A DNA stretch of 64,000 nt from Mycobacterium talmoniae (GCA_002967005.1 PPEA01000254.1:1-64000), one strand, 5' to 3'. Shown: positions 1 to 9,419, counted from the first letter of the stretch. Translations and numbers: made by a program. Notes: generated from the sequence alone by a model not told the origin.

Positions 1-1
1 C

Positions 2-845
2 ACCATCAAAGTATCTCAACCTGCGCCTGATACCGATCGCACCTCTCCAAAAAGCCGTTCACCACTGCCGGTCAGTGGGCGGCGTTTTATTGCACAGACC
101 CTGTGGTTATTGCCGGTAACCGTCCGCCGGTACGGGCGAGAAACTCTGAGGGTGATGAATAGTCTGGCGTGGGGGCGGGGGATCACTCGTCGTCGACGGT
201 GGCGTGATCAGTGTCTTGACGATCTTAGGCGTCACGATCGGCGCCATGGTCGCTATCGAGGCCTATGCGACCCTCGATCTGATTGGGCTGGGAGCGCTGT
301 CCGGAATCATTGGTGGATGGGGAAACGTTCGTGAAATGGCACCGTTGGTGACCGGAGTCGCATTCGCGTCTCAGGCTGGCTGTCGGATGACTGCCGAGAT
401 CGGCTCCATGCGGATCGCCGAAGAGATCGACGCTACCGAGGCAATGGGGCTCCGAGCAATACCGTTCGTCGTGGGTACTCGCCTCGTTGGCGGAATGCTG
501 TGTGTGGTGCCGGGGTTTCTGCTCGAGCTGATAGTGGCTTTCTTTACGTCCTACGCTGTGATTGGCCTGTCGTACCACCAGCCAGGCGGAACATACGATC
601 ACTACTTTGTTCAGTTCCTCTCGCCGACGGATATCGGATATTCCCTGCTTAAGGCCGTAGTTTACTGCACCGCCGCTACGTTGATTCATTGCTACTACGG
701 CTATTTCGCGTCGGGCGGCCCTGTTGGTGTCGGTCAGGCTTCTGGGCGCGCTATCCGTGCAAGCCTTGTCGTGATCATGGTCCTGGACATCATGACGACC
801 GTCATGATCTGGGGTTGGACGCCAAGTTTCGAGTTCAAGGGCTAG
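2..845 (+). pseudogene. yrbEB: YrbEB (MceE-type ABC permease subunit), 5'-truncated by window and frameshifted
   Basis: Integral-membrane permease half of a Mce lipid importer; two YrbE subunits form the channel powered by MceG. The reading starts before the window. Frame 2 from base 2 encodes the N-terminal part, including VRRYGRETLRVMNSLAWGRG, typical of the YrbE cytoplasmic N-terminus. The rest (SLVVDGGVISVLTILGVTI, then the conserved region around EIGSMRIAEEIDA) lies in frame 3. The switch falls in the G-run at 177-181; removing one G restores one continuous protein ending at 845. Without repair, translation would need an internal start such as 204. mceA follows immediately. The lesion may be a real mutation or a sequencing slip. 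Family assignment is firm; functional status is not. Confidence 0.85.
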
Positions 846-855
846 GTGAGCAACG

Positions 856-1953
856 TTGTTATTCCGGATGTCGGCGGAAGCCGAGGCGCGTCGGCTGACC
901 ATCATCGGTGTGGTCCTCGCGTTGTGCTTGGTCGGGGCGTGGGGGCTGATTGTCATCAACCCATTCGGTGGTCGCGGGGCTGACCGCATTTCCATCGTTA
1001 TGGACCTGCCGTATCTAGGCGAGGGTGTCACCACGGGCACCGCGATGACGATGCACGGGGTCAAGGTGGGGGAGGTCACTGCCGTCTCAAGCCAGCCCAG
1101 TGGCGGTGTTCGACTCAAGGCTGATCTGCAACCCGGCCCTATCGCGGGTCTAACCGACTCGTTGGGTGTCGACTTTCGGCCGTCCAATTACTTCGGTGTC
1201 ACCGGCATCAACCTGATTCCCGGCACGGGCGGCCAACCACTTCGAAATGGCACCCGAATCGGCACAGTGCCAAAGGGCAACTACACGCTGCAAGCATTGC
1301 TTTATCGCCTCGGTGAAATCACCGGTGGGGTGGTGACGCCGCAATTGGTTCAGGTGATCGATAGAGCCACGCGGTACACAGACGGGCTCAATCCGCTGAT
1401 CGAGACGATGCTGATCGCGGCCGATGCGGTCGCCAAGGTGCAGACGGTGAGTACCGAGCAGCTCCTGAGGAATACAACGGGCGTCAGCGTGGCGTTCCCG
1501 CCGATTCTCGACGCGGTGACTGATGCGGGATATCAGTTCAACCATAATTCTGGCTTCGTCACGTTCCTGCAAGACGCCGATGGCGCACTTCCCGGCCAGG
1601 ACTATGTTGACGTTGCTGCTACTGTCGGTCAGCGCCAAAGTCAGGAGTATTGGGACAAGCGGTCTATGGAGACACTCGACCTACTGGCCGTCAAGTTTTT
1701 CGGCGCGCTGGGCAAACTATTGTCATCGCACCCCAACGACCTCATTCCTGCCGTTAACTTGGTCCAAACCCTGACCGATGTGGTGCCGGGCCTAATAACG
1801 CCAGAAAATGTCGCTTCGGACCTAGTAGAATTGCGTACACGATTTGAAAAGCTATATGGTGGATCACCCGAACAGCGCGCGGTACAGGTGCAGATCGTGC
1901 TCGACAATCTGCCCGGTGTGGCGGCTCCAGTCAGTGCGATGGGGGGACCGTAA
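856..1953 (+). CDS. mceA: MceA, MCE-domain lipid-transport protein
   Basis: First of six MCE-domain subunits that form the periplasmic lipid-conducting part of a Mce importer. One N-terminal membrane helix (IIGVVLALCLVGAWGLIVI) is followed by the MCE/MlaD domain (about residues 45-130, with VTTGTAMTMHGVKVGEV) and a long helical C-terminal region. The start is uncertain. TTG at 856 has AGGTGAG upstream; ATG 868 is an alternative. GTG 846, right after the yrbEB stop and behind AAGGG, begins a peptide VSNVVIPDVG that would join this frame if one G near 876 were removed, so the annotated N-terminus may hide a second frameshift. Stop overlaps mceB in TAATG. Confidence 0.88.
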   Translation: MLFRMSAEAEARRLTIIGVVLALCLVGAWGLIVINPFGGRGADRISIVMDLPYLGEGVTTGTAMTMHGVKVGEVTAVSSQPSGGVRLKADLQPGPIAGLTDSLGVDFRPSNYFGVTGINLIPGTGGQPLRNGTRIGTVPKGNYTLQALLYRLGEITGGVVTPQLVQVIDRATRYTDGLNPLIETMLIAADAVAKVQTVSTEQLLRNTTGVSVAFPPILDAVTDAGYQFNHNSGFVTFLQDADGALPGQDYVDVAATVGQRQSQEYWDKRSMETLDLLAVKFFGALGKLLSSHPNDLIPAVNLVQTLTDVVPGLITPENVASDLVELRTRFEKLYGGSPEQRAVQVQIVLDNLPGVAAPVSAMGGP

Positions 1954-3014
1954 TGAAACCTAAAGCCGCGTTGTGGCGCTTTGCGGCGGCTGCGGTCGCT
2001 GCGCTCGTCGTGTTTATCGTCCTGGTGAATGTGCTTAGACAGCCAATTGCCGCCGAGACGCGCTCATATACCGCCGAATTCACTGACGCGTCAGGCCTGC
2101 ACATCGACGCAGACGTAAGGGTTCGGGGGGTGCGCGTTGGGAAGGTCAAATCGCTCGCGCTTCAGCGCAAAGCCGGGCAGAGCATTGCGGTGGTGGACTT
2201 CAGTCTCGACAAGCACTACGCAGTCGTGTCCGCGACGCGGCTCGCTATCAAATACCAGGCGCTCACCGGGTTGCGTTACGTCGACGTTGTCGATTCATCC
2301 GAAACCGCTCCTGCCGCGAGTATTATGACGCATATCCCGGCCAGCATGACGCAGCCGTCGTTCGACATAACCACGCTATTCAACGGCCTGCAGCCCGTGA
2401 TCGCTACTTTAAGCCCCGAAGATATCGACATCTTTACGGAGAACGCCGCGACCTACCTGTCCGGTGAGGGCGGACTCGGGCCGATGCTCGATAGCATCCG
2501 GAAGTTAACCGAGTTCGCATCGAACCGCCAGCAGGTTATCGCGACCCTGATGCGCAATCTCAATGCCGTGGCTGAAGTGTTCGGGGGGCATTCCAAGGAT
2601 TTCGTTCGGGTGCTGGACTTACTGAACCGACCCGTTGACGCCGCCATCAGCGTAATCGACGAATTCCGCAAGTCTGAGCTTTACGGGCCCGGATTCACAG
2701 CGGATGCGATCCGAATCCTTGAGAACGTAGGATTCCCACACGGCGAGAACCATAAAATCGTGCAAAAACCCGACGGAAGGATCGATATCGTCGACCCCTC
2801 GGGCGGTGATATCGCAGAGGGGCTCGACCGCGCAGTTACCGTCTTCGACGACTATATTCGCGACGTCGAGAAGTTGATACCCGTCATGTGGGACAACATC
2901 CCTCCGCCGTCGTCGCCGGACGTGCCACAACCTTGTTCGCGGGGGCGCGCCCAACTACCCGACTCCTTGGATGTACTGCTGAATGGCCAGAGAGTGATCT
3001 TATGCAATCAATAA
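1953..3014 (+). CDS. mceB: MceB, MCE-domain lipid-transport protein
   Basis: Second MCE subunit, 353 aa. It has an N-terminal transmembrane anchor (FAAAAVAALVVFIVLVNVL) and an MCE domain around residues 38-115, including FTDASGLHIDADVRVRGVRV followed by GKV, the usual VRGVxVGKV motif. The remainder is the helical region expected to form the needle-like tunnel of the complex. ATG 1953 overlaps the mceA stop and the 3' end overlaps mceC by 13 bases, so translation is probably coupled. Length and position match the second gene of mycobacterial mce operons. Confidence 0.92.
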   Translation: MKPKAALWRFAAAAVAALVVFIVLVNVLRQPIAAETRSYTAEFTDASGLHIDADVRVRGVRVGKVKSLALQRKAGQSIAVVDFSLDKHYAVVSATRLAIKYQALTGLRYVDVVDSSETAPAASIMTHIPASMTQPSFDITTLFNGLQPVIATLSPEDIDIFTENAATYLSGEGGLGPMLDSIRKLTEFASNRQQVIATLMRNLNAVAEVFGGHSKDFVRVLDLLNRPVDAAISVIDEFRKSELYGPGFTADAIRILENVGFPHGENHKIVQKPDGRIDIVDPSGGDIAEGLDRAVTVFDDYIRDVEKLIPVMWDNIPPPSSPDVPQPCSRGRAQLPDSLDVLLNGQRVILCNQ

Positions 3015-3973
3015 AAGCGTTGGGCAGCTCAACGTTGTGGGGGGTGGGCGCGCTTGCGATGGTGGTGGTGCTGGCGATCGCAGCCGCCGCGGTCTATGTG
3101 AGCCCTCCCGGCCAGAGGACGGTTGTCTTCTACACCGATGACGCGGCGGCGGTCCGTCCAGGTGACACCGTGCGGATTGCCGGAATCACAGTTGGCAAGG
3201 TGAAGGACCTGGCGATCGAGCCGAACCGGGTAAAGGTCCGTACTACGGTGGACGACGACGTGTTTGTCGGTGACCAATCACAGGTTCAGGTGCGCATGCT
3301 CACGGTGGTCGGCGGTTATTATGTGAATCTCGTGTCACTGGGCAACAAACCATTAGCGAAAAATTCTATTCCGATGGAACGCGTGACCATGCCCTACAGC
3401 CTTATGCGTGCCCTAACCGATGCGACGAAGGTCACGGACCGCGTCAGTCCGAAGCCGATTCGTGAATCGCTGGACCAACTCCAGCAAGGGCTTACCGGTA
3501 CAAACGTAGATACACTTTCCGCAGTCATCAATGCCGGAAATGCTCTCACGAGCACCATAGAGAAACAGCGGGGTCAGATCTCGTCGATTCTCGATCTTTC
3601 TGACGAATATATCGAATCCCTGCGTGATTTCAGCGGAGAGCTCAAACGACTCGTCGCCAAGCTTTCCATTTTGGAGCAGACGTTGATTTTGTACGGTAAG
3701 GGGTTTGGCGGTGCGCTCATGGGTATGGGTGACATCGGTGATATGTTCCTCCAACCGCTCGGTGAATTTTGGGTCAACAATCGGGAAGAATTTATCGAGA
3801 AGGTTCGCGATTGGCAGGACAGGATCACCAGATGGGTAGACAACAACAGCAGAATCGTACCCAGATTGCGCCGGATCAGAAACAAGATCGAGCGCGTGCT
3901 AGATGCCCAAAACGCGCCACCGGAGCTGCTTGCCACCGACCTGTGCATCCCGATGCCGGAAAGTCCGTGCTGA
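3002..3973 (+). CDS. mceC: MceC, MCE-domain lipid-transport protein
   Basis: Third MCE subunit, 323 aa from ATG 3002, inside the mceB 3' end. An N-terminal helix (GVGALAMVVVLAIAAAAVYV) precedes the MCE domain with AAAVRPGDTVRIAGITVGKV at about residues 48-67. The long C-terminal part is predicted helical. It contains no proline-rich tail of the kind seen in some MceC proteins. Stop overlaps the mceD start (TGATG). The longer in-frame extension to 2888 was rejected because it lies within mceB and lacks a membrane-anchor-first layout. Confidence 0.92.
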   Translation: MQSIKALGSSTLWGVGALAMVVVLAIAAAAVYVSPPGQRTVVFYTDDAAAVRPGDTVRIAGITVGKVKDLAIEPNRVKVRTTVDDDVFVGDQSQVQVRMLTVVGGYYVNLVSLGNKPLAKNSIPMERVTMPYSLMRALTDATKVTDRVSPKPIRESLDQLQQGLTGTNVDTLSAVINAGNALTSTIEKQRGQISSILDLSDEYIESLRDFSGELKRLVAKLSILEQTLILYGKGFGGALMGMGDIGDMFLQPLGEFWVNNREEFIEKVRDWQDRITRWVDNNSRIVPRLRRIRNKIERVLDAQNAPPELLATDLCIPMPESPC

Positions 3974-5097
3974 TGGCCGCGGTAATAGTTCGTCGGATAT
4001 TCCGCATCGCTATTGCTATGGCCACGGCCGCGGCAACCATCGCGATGACGGCCTCGTGCAGCGGCTCGAGTTCACGGGCGGACGCGGCATCATATTGTGC
4101 GATCCTGCCGGACACTGTCGGGTTGTATGTCGGTAACCCGGTCACCCAGATGGGGTACCAGATCGGCAAAGTGACGTCCATCGACGCCAATCCCACCCAG
4201 GTCCGGGTCGACTTCTCTGTGGGCGAGGGCCGGCCACTTCCGCATGATGTCAAGGCCGTCATCCGATCGCCGTCGATCCTTGCTGACCGTGCGCTGGAAC
4301 TGGTCGGCAATTACAGTGGGGGCGCGCGCCTGGACGGCGGTAGCTGCATTCCCCTCGACCACTCCTTTTCACCCAAAACCATATCCGAAGTTGTTGGATC
4401 TGCGTACAACTTTATTAACTCGATTAATCCCGATGGGTCAACGAATATCGATGACACCGTTCGCGGAGTCGATCAGCTGGTGCACAATAATGGGGCAGGA
4501 GTCAACCAGCTTCTGACCAGAACGTCGTCCATGCTTGATAGCCCCGACCAGGCGATCAGCGAGATCGGATCGATCGTCCGCAACACCGCCGAGCTGACTG
4601 CGACGCTTGTCGAACTTCGGGACCCCCTCAAGGAGATCCTGCAGGATTCGCCCGTGGCAATTCAAAACGCCGGACAGGCTGTGAACGGTACCGCGGGGCT
4701 CGCCGGGCCTGGCAGCGGATATGGAACGCTCGGACCGCTGGCCGAGCTGGTGGCTATTCTGGAATCCAGGTTAGGCGAGCCGACGCAGATATTGCTCGAC
4801 CACACAAGTGCCACCATTAGAAAGGTAACCCCCCACATCAACGCCTTGTCGGATCTGTTCGTCGTCGCGCCGTGGTGGATCAATACGGTAGCTAACCATT
4901 TCAACAGGCGCGATTTCCACACCTTCAACCTCGCCTACCGGCCTCCGTTGTATAGAATCCCAACACACAACGGGCTCGCGCTCTGCGGCATGATGAACGC
5001 AGCGTCGCCCGGCAGCTGCGCCGATGTGAACGGTCAGCCGTTTGCGGTCGATGTCGCGCTGCTGCAGTACGTACTCACCCAGGCGGCGAACCAATGA
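3973..5097 (+). CDS. mceD: MceD, MCE-domain protein with lipobox-like signal
   Basis: Fourth MCE subunit, 374 aa from ATG 3973. The N-terminus is a signal sequence ending in MTASCSGSSS, a plausible though imperfect lipobox (TASC), so this subunit may be a lipoprotein; the lipoprotein of most mycobacterial mce operons is the fifth gene. The MCE domain is at about residues 43-125, with VGLYVGNPVTQMGYQIGKV. The C-terminal half contains a pair of cysteines near the end (ALCGMMNAASPGSCADVNG) that could form a disulphide outside the membrane. Overlaps mceE by four bases (ATGA). Confidence 0.9.
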   Translation: MAAVIVRRIFRIAIAMATAAATIAMTASCSGSSSRADAASYCAILPDTVGLYVGNPVTQMGYQIGKVTSIDANPTQVRVDFSVGEGRPLPHDVKAVIRSPSILADRALELVGNYSGGARLDGGSCIPLDHSFSPKTISEVVGSAYNFINSINPDGSTNIDDTVRGVDQLVHNNGAGVNQLLTRTSSMLDSPDQAISEIGSIVRNTAELTATLVELRDPLKEILQDSPVAIQNAGQAVNGTAGLAGPGSGYGTLGPLAELVAILESRLGEPTQILLDHTSATIRKVTPHINALSDLFVVAPWWINTVANHFNRRDFHTFNLAYRPPLYRIPTHNGLALCGMMNAASPGSCADVNGQPFAVDVALLQYVLTQAANQ

Positions 5098-6095
5098 GCC
5101 GCCGGGGATGCGCGGTTGTCGCCGCTGTGGTAGCTGGTGCCATGCTGCTCTCATCGTGTGCGTCGATCACTGTGAACTCGTTGCCGCAGCCGGGTCGCAG
5201 CTATCGCAGCGGCTACGACATCGTTGTGGAGTTCGCCAACGTCCTCAACCTGCCCGACCGAGCAAAGGTCGTGGAGGATGGCACCGTCGTCGGTACGGTC
5301 ACCAACATCGACCTCAAGAGCGATCATGTTGACGTCACCTTGCGGATTGGTTCCGAGGTGGTGGTGCCGTCGAATGTTCGCGCGACAATGCAGCAGGCCA
5401 CGGTGCTCGGCGACACCTATGTAGCACTCGAGAGCGCCAAGCCGGGGGAGACGGCCCCGTCGTTGGGGCCGAATGGGCGAATTCCGTTGGCGCAAACAAC
5501 CTCTCCGCCCCAACTTGAAGACACGATCGCCAACATGGCGAATTTTGTTGGCAGCGGGTCCATACAGCGCGCCCAGAACACAATAATCGGGATCAACAGG
5601 GTGACGCCGTCACGAACTACCGGCGAGCTCCCGAATCTGGTGAAACGTGTTGCGGGAGACCTCTCGGATCTAAGCGACAACATCGACACGGTCGATAAAT
5701 GGCTCGACGGCGTATCCGGAACAGCCGATGTGATGTACAGAAATATTCCCAAATATGAATACTTTTGGTCACCGGACGGTATGCAGGGGTGGGACCGTTC
5801 AACACAGACGGCATGGTATGTGGCTACCGTACTTCCCTCTATCGGCACGATCTACAGTGGTGGATTCTGGCTGGTGCCACTGCTGGAGTCGCTCGGCGCT
5901 ACAACGGAGGCCCTACAGAAGAGCAAATGGGCGTTCGAGAAGGAGGCGCCTGCATGGCAAAGATTGCTCACGGACTTCTTCCTCCCTGTGGACAAGTACC
6001 CGGCGATAAACATCACATCAGTGGTCGGTCCTGATGGAAGGGAACTGTTGGGCAATGTTCAGGATGTGTTACGGATGCTCGGAGCAACGCCATGA
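5094..6095 (+). CDS. mceE: MceE, MCE-domain lipoprotein
   Basis: Fifth MCE subunit, 333 aa, in the position of the LprK-type lipoprotein. A signal peptide (MSRRGCAVVAAVVAGAMLLS) ends in a canonical lipobox LLSSC, so it should be lipid-anchored. The MCE domain follows (about residues 40-120, with VLNLPDRAKVVEDGTVVGTV). The C-terminal region is helical, rich in aromatic residues (NIPKYEYFWSPDGMQGW). Starts in the mceD stop (ATGA) and ends overlapping mceF in the same way, consistent with one transcript and coupled translation. Confidence 0.92.
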   Translation: MSRRGCAVVAAVVAGAMLLSSCASITVNSLPQPGRSYRSGYDIVVEFANVLNLPDRAKVVEDGTVVGTVTNIDLKSDHVDVTLRIGSEVVVPSNVRATMQQATVLGDTYVALESAKPGETAPSLGPNGRIPLAQTTSPPQLEDTIANMANFVGSGSIQRAQNTIIGINRVTPSRTTGELPNLVKRVAGDLSDLSDNIDTVDKWLDGVSGTADVMYRNIPKYEYFWSPDGMQGWDRSTQTAWYVATVLPSIGTIYSGGFWLVPLLESLGATTEALQKSKWAFEKEAPAWQRLLTDFFLPVDKYPAINITSVVGPDGRELLGNVQDVLRMLGATP

Positions 6096-7045
6096 GAATA
6101 CGGAACCTGCTGTCATTCGCTATGCTCGGTGCGATTATCGTCGTTGCGGTCAGCATTATTGCGTCGTACGGTGTGCGGACCGGGCTGCCCGCTAAACGAA
6201 CCAATCTTTCCATGGCAGTGCCCGACATAAAGGGGCTTGTTGTCGGTTCAAATGTTCTGCTACGTGGTGTGGCCGTCGGCAAAGTGACCAGCATCAAGTC
6301 TACGGTCAGCGACGCTACCATCGACTTCTATGTTGAGGGCGACCGCCACATTCCCGTCGACTCTGAGGTGCGGCTGGACAATTTATCCGCGCTCGGCGAG
6401 GCGTTCATCGGACTGATGCCACGTACGAGCGGGGGGCCGATGTTGAAGGACGGTCAGCGCATCGCAACGGAGTCGATAAACGTGCCGCCCTCGATTTCAC
6501 AGCTGGCAACGGCTGTTGTCCGAGTGCTCAACCAACTCGACCCCGAAGAACTCAAGCGAATCCTGAGTGAGGCCGACGCAGCCCTGCCGGCTCCCGCGCA
6601 GGTGCTGCCTAACCTGGCCCGGTCGAGCATGCTGCTCCGGGCGCAGGTGATGGGCATGCAGGGACGGGGACGGGAAGTAGTGGGTAATTTCCAGACGCTC
6701 CTGCAGAACGCGGGCTGGGTTGGGCCTAAGCTCGCTGACTCGGTGTCACCGACTTGGTACGCGGGATTGGGCATCGCGGGAACCTATCAGGGCATGATGC
6801 ACACCATTCACTGGAATAACCCGAGAGACATGCAGCTGTTCGGGGATTTCCTCGAGAGGGTTCAGAAGTTCTTAGACTCGAGGGGGCCCGACCTCAAGGT
6901 GATCACGGAAGCGCTGTTGCCGCATTTCCAAGGTATCGGGGGAGCCCTTATGAATTTCGACAGTGCGCAGATCCTTTCCAACGTACTGCAGCACATCCCG
7001 GAGGATGGTGCGATTGAACTGCATGTCACCATTCCCGACCGTTAG
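6092..7045 (+). CDS. mceF: MceF, MCE-domain lipid-transport protein
   Basis: Sixth and last MCE subunit, 317 aa. N-terminal membrane helix (FAMLGAIIVVAVSIIASYGV), then MCE domain at residues 35-115 (VPDIKGLVVGSNVLLRGVAV followed by GKV). This MceF is short; many mycobacterial MceF proteins exceed 400 aa because of a longer C-terminal tail. The operon stays in close array up to here, then a 33-base gap precedes the Mce-associated gene. Confidence 0.92.
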   Translation: MRIRNLLSFAMLGAIIVVAVSIIASYGVRTGLPAKRTNLSMAVPDIKGLVVGSNVLLRGVAVGKVTSIKSTVSDATIDFYVEGDRHIPVDSEVRLDNLSALGEAFIGLMPRTSGGPMLKDGQRIATESINVPPSISQLATAVVRVLNQLDPEELKRILSEADAALPAPAQVLPNLARSSMLLRAQVMGMQGRGREVVGNFQTLLQNAGWVGPKLADSVSPTWYAGLGIAGTYQGMMHTIHWNNPRDMQLFGDFLERVQKFLDSRGPDLKVITEALLPHFQGIGGALMNFDSAQILSNVLQHIPEDGAIELHVTIPDR

Positions 7046-7078
7046 GCCGGGCCATCATCGAGATTGTAAGGGGAACCC

Positions 7079-7840
7079 GTGACCGTGACTGAAAACGGAA
7101 CCAAGAAGACGTCATCTGAGGTTACTGATGACGAGAAGACCGAGATGAGCACTAGGGACTCGAAGACATCCGCCGAAGCGTCTGGGTCTGGGCCGCCGGT
7201 CGGGTCTGATTCGAGCGATGACGAGCGGATCGAGGAGGACTCGAAGGCAATCGAGGAGGACTCCAAGGCAGTCGAGTCCGAGGCGTCCGGTCCGGAGCCG
7301 CCGGTCCAGAAGGTCCGCCGGCGTGTGTCGATTTCGGTGCGCGGATTGATATTGTCCGCGGTGATTTGTGTTTTAGTTGGTGCTATCGGCGTGCTGGCGT
7401 GGTTGTATATCGGTGCACACAGCAAATTGGATGCACAAGCCCGCGAGGCCGGCAACGATAAGCGTGCCGAGGAAATCGCGCTTGACTATGCCGTGCGTGC
7501 CGCGCAGATGAACTATCAGGACCTCAATGCCTGGAAGGTCGAGTTGGTCAAGGGGACTTCTCCCGAGCTGAAGGAAAAGCTGAGCAAGGCGGCTAACGAT
7601 ATGGAGCAGATTCTCGCTCCGCTTCAATGGACTTCGACGGCGCGGCCATTGGCGGCGAAAGTGCGCTCAGATACCGGCGGAACGTATATCGTCGATGCCT
7701 TCGTCAGCGTGCTCACCAAGACGGTGCAAGCTCCGGAAGGGCTTCAGTCCACCGCCACGTACAGCCTGACAATTGACAGCAACAAAGATTGGCAGATCAG
7801 CGATGTCGGCGGGATCGGCGCAACTCCTGGCCCAAGATAG
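7079..7840 (+). CDS. Mce-associated membrane protein (Mam family)
   Basis: 253 aa. Layout is that of Mce-associated proteins: an acidic, disordered cytoplasmic N-terminus of about 80 residues, a basic patch (QKVRRRVSISVRG), one membrane helix (ILSAVICVLVGAIGVLAWLY), and an outer NTF2-like domain of about 140 residues. Mam proteins stabilise or assist Mce complexes at the cell envelope. The N-terminus holds a short tandem repeat (EEDSKA twice, residues 58-70). GTG 7079 behind AAGGGGAACCC is the chosen start; GTG 7085 is also possible. Location directly after mceF supports co-transcription. Confidence 0.85.
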   Translation: MTVTENGTKKTSSEVTDDEKTEMSTRDSKTSAEASGSGPPVGSDSSDDERIEEDSKAIEEDSKAVESEASGPEPPVQKVRRRVSISVRGLILSAVICVLVGAIGVLAWLYIGAHSKLDAQAREAGNDKRAEEIALDYAVRAAQMNYQDLNAWKVELVKGTSPELKEKLSKAANDMEQILAPLQWTSTARPLAAKVRSDTGGTYIVDAFVSVLTKTVQAPEGLQSTATYSLTIDSNKDWQISDVGGIGATPGPR

Positions 7841-7925
7841 CGAGTTGGGTTGGAGAAGCGGTTAGAGGATGGAGTATTCGGTGTCGGCGAAAGTGCGGCG
7901 GTGATGGGCGAGTGGATCTCGGAGG

Positions 7926-7960
7926 CGTCAGCCGGGCAGCTATCCCCTGCCCGGCTGACG
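7926..7960 (+). terminator. 14-bp intercistronic hairpin
   Basis: Perfect inverted repeat: CGTCAGCCGGGCAG at 7926-7939 and CTGCCCGGCTGACG at 7947-7960, with a 7-base loop. It lies between the Mam gene and the next exported-protein gene, upstream of that gene's ribosome-binding site. There is no U-tract after it. It could be an intrinsic terminator of the mycobacterial U-less type, a partial terminator, or an RNA-processing/stability element that separates the mce transcript from the downstream genes. Confidence 0.6.
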
Positions 7961-7983
7961 ATAACTGTTGCGGAGGGTGGCGT

Positions 7984-8631
7984 ATGCGTATCTCAGCTGT
8001 ACGAGCGTTGGTGAAGAGGAGCATCTCTTCCCGAGGCCCTGCCGTGATGATGTTGTGCGTCTTGATCGTGGTCTCGGGAACGGTCCTCGCCGGTCGTGCA
8101 GGGGCCGATCCGCTGGATCCGCCTGGACGCGATGAGGTCGCGCCGCGGCTGCCCGTGGTGATACCAACTGCCAGCAACTGGCAGCCTAAGTTTCCATTCC
8201 CGTTTGATCAGACTCGAGGCCAAGTTACCGAGACGGATATCAATGCCGAACGCGAAATGTGCCAATGGTTCAATGAGCAATACTCCGATCTGAGGTTCCA
8301 GATCGAGAGATTTAATAACAGTTTGGTGCGCAGGAACGGCCAATGGGACGCCGATGGTGTGCAGGAGCGGGCTGATGCCGTGACGGCGAATATCGACCAG
8401 TCGGTGGACTTCCTCGCTCCACGTGCTGAATCTCTTACCCAGGCCTATGACCATGCGGGAGACATGTACTTTCCGATCTACCAGGGCCAGGCCTTCTACC
8501 GCCTGTACCAGCATCTGTACAACGTCGGCAATGGCATTAAGGGCCGCCAGCCGACCTGGTTTACCGGCCCGTCGTTCCAGGAAGTGTTGCATTGGGGCAG
8601 CAGGATCAATCGGTCCCGTGTCTGTGACTGA
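7984..8631 (+). CDS. Exported protein of unknown function, mce-linked
   Basis: 215 aa from ATG 7984, preceded by a strong ribosome-binding site GGAGG seven bases upstream. Signal peptide: basic start, hydrophobic core (VMMLCVLIVVSGTVLAGRAG), cleavage likely after GAGA before DPLDPPG. The mature domain is rich in aromatic and acidic residues, with a central helical stretch (NEQYSDLRFQIERFNNSLV). Only two cysteines remain after export (in REMCQWF and at the C-terminus SRVCD), which might pair. No enzyme motif recognised. Position after the mce/mam genes suggests an accessory role, an inference only. Confidence 0.75.
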   Translation: MRISAVRALVKRSISSRGPAVMMLCVLIVVSGTVLAGRAGADPLDPPGRDEVAPRLPVVIPTASNWQPKFPFPFDQTRGQVTETDINAEREMCQWFNEQYSDLRFQIERFNNSLVRRNGQWDADGVQERADAVTANIDQSVDFLAPRAESLTQAYDHAGDMYFPIYQGQAFYRLYQHLYNVGNGIKGRQPTWFTGPSFQEVLHWGSRINRSRVCD

Positions 8632-8685
8632 GCATCGGCGTACAGACGCGTAGTGGGCAGAAGACATTTGGATGAGGAGGGATAG

Positions 8686-9276
8686 GTGCTGAGAACCTAC
8701 GCCGACACTGGCGCGGCATCTCCGGGCGTTCGATGCTGCACACCGAGAGTCGGCAATGCAGTTGTGGCAGTGGCGGTTATCGCAGCCGCCGGCGTCCTGT
8801 TCACGCCGCCGGCTGCCGCCGAGGCTGATCCGAATCTCAAGGACACGGTGGTTTCGGAGCGGGCCAAGACGCAATGCCCGCCGCTTCGATATGACCCCAT
8901 GGTCGAACACGCCGCGGAGATCGTGAATCGTTCAACCGACGACTATGTCAGCCACAGAACGAAGAACGTGCCAGCCGACGGGCCGACGGACTCGCTGCCT
9001 ATTCTGAAGGATCTTGGTAGCAGTGCGACCGCGGCTTTGTCGCTTCAAGGCGCTGGCCACAACAGCGACAAGGACGCCATCCATGGCGTGGTATTGGAAG
9101 GGATTACCCCGGGCGTCGGTAAGGTCTTACACAAGGGCGTGGGTGTATTCAAGCCTTTGGAGGAGTTAGGCGCTCCCCCGTTCGGGGATTGCTCCTTGAA
9201 CACTTTCGGTGTCAGCATGATTCACAATGTGGAGCACGGTTTCAGCCTCGCCACGGTCGTCCTGGCAACGATATGA
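8686..9276 (+). CDS. Exported CAP/SCP-like protein, mce-linked
   Basis: 196 aa from GTG 8686, with a near-ideal AGGAGGGATAG ribosome-binding site. Signal sequence VAVAVIAAAGVLFTPPAAAEA. The mature part contains CPPLRYDPMVEHAAEIVNRS, resembling the first helix and active-site region of CAP-superfamily (SCP/PR-1) proteins of actinobacteria, then a GHNSDKDA segment and a late cysteine (FGDCSL) that could pair with the early one. The resemblance to CAP is a judgement by eye and needs a profile search. It lies in a run of exported proteins after the mce operon. Confidence 0.65.
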   Translation: MLRTYADTGAASPGVRCCTPRVGNAVVAVAVIAAAGVLFTPPAAAEADPNLKDTVVSERAKTQCPPLRYDPMVEHAAEIVNRSTDDYVSHRTKNVPADGPTDSLPILKDLGSSATAALSLQGAGHNSDKDAIHGVVLEGITPGVGKVLHKGVGVFKPLEELGAPPFGDCSLNTFGVSMIHNVEHGFSLATVVLATI

Positions 9277-9419
9277 CCGGCGAGAGTGGGACGCGGCCGA
9301 ACATATCTCCGCGGGATCGTCTGCGTGCACGGGCACCCGTGGTACCCGCTGATGGGCCCGCCCGCACCCGGTCAGCCGACACAGTCGAATCGATCGTCAT
9401 AGCCCCTATAGGAGGCCGC

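Noticed and set aside
225-1187. 320-codon minus-strand frame over yrbEB/mceA
   Set aside because: Antisense to well-supported YrbEB and MceA sequence; composition is low-complexity Arg/Pro-type.
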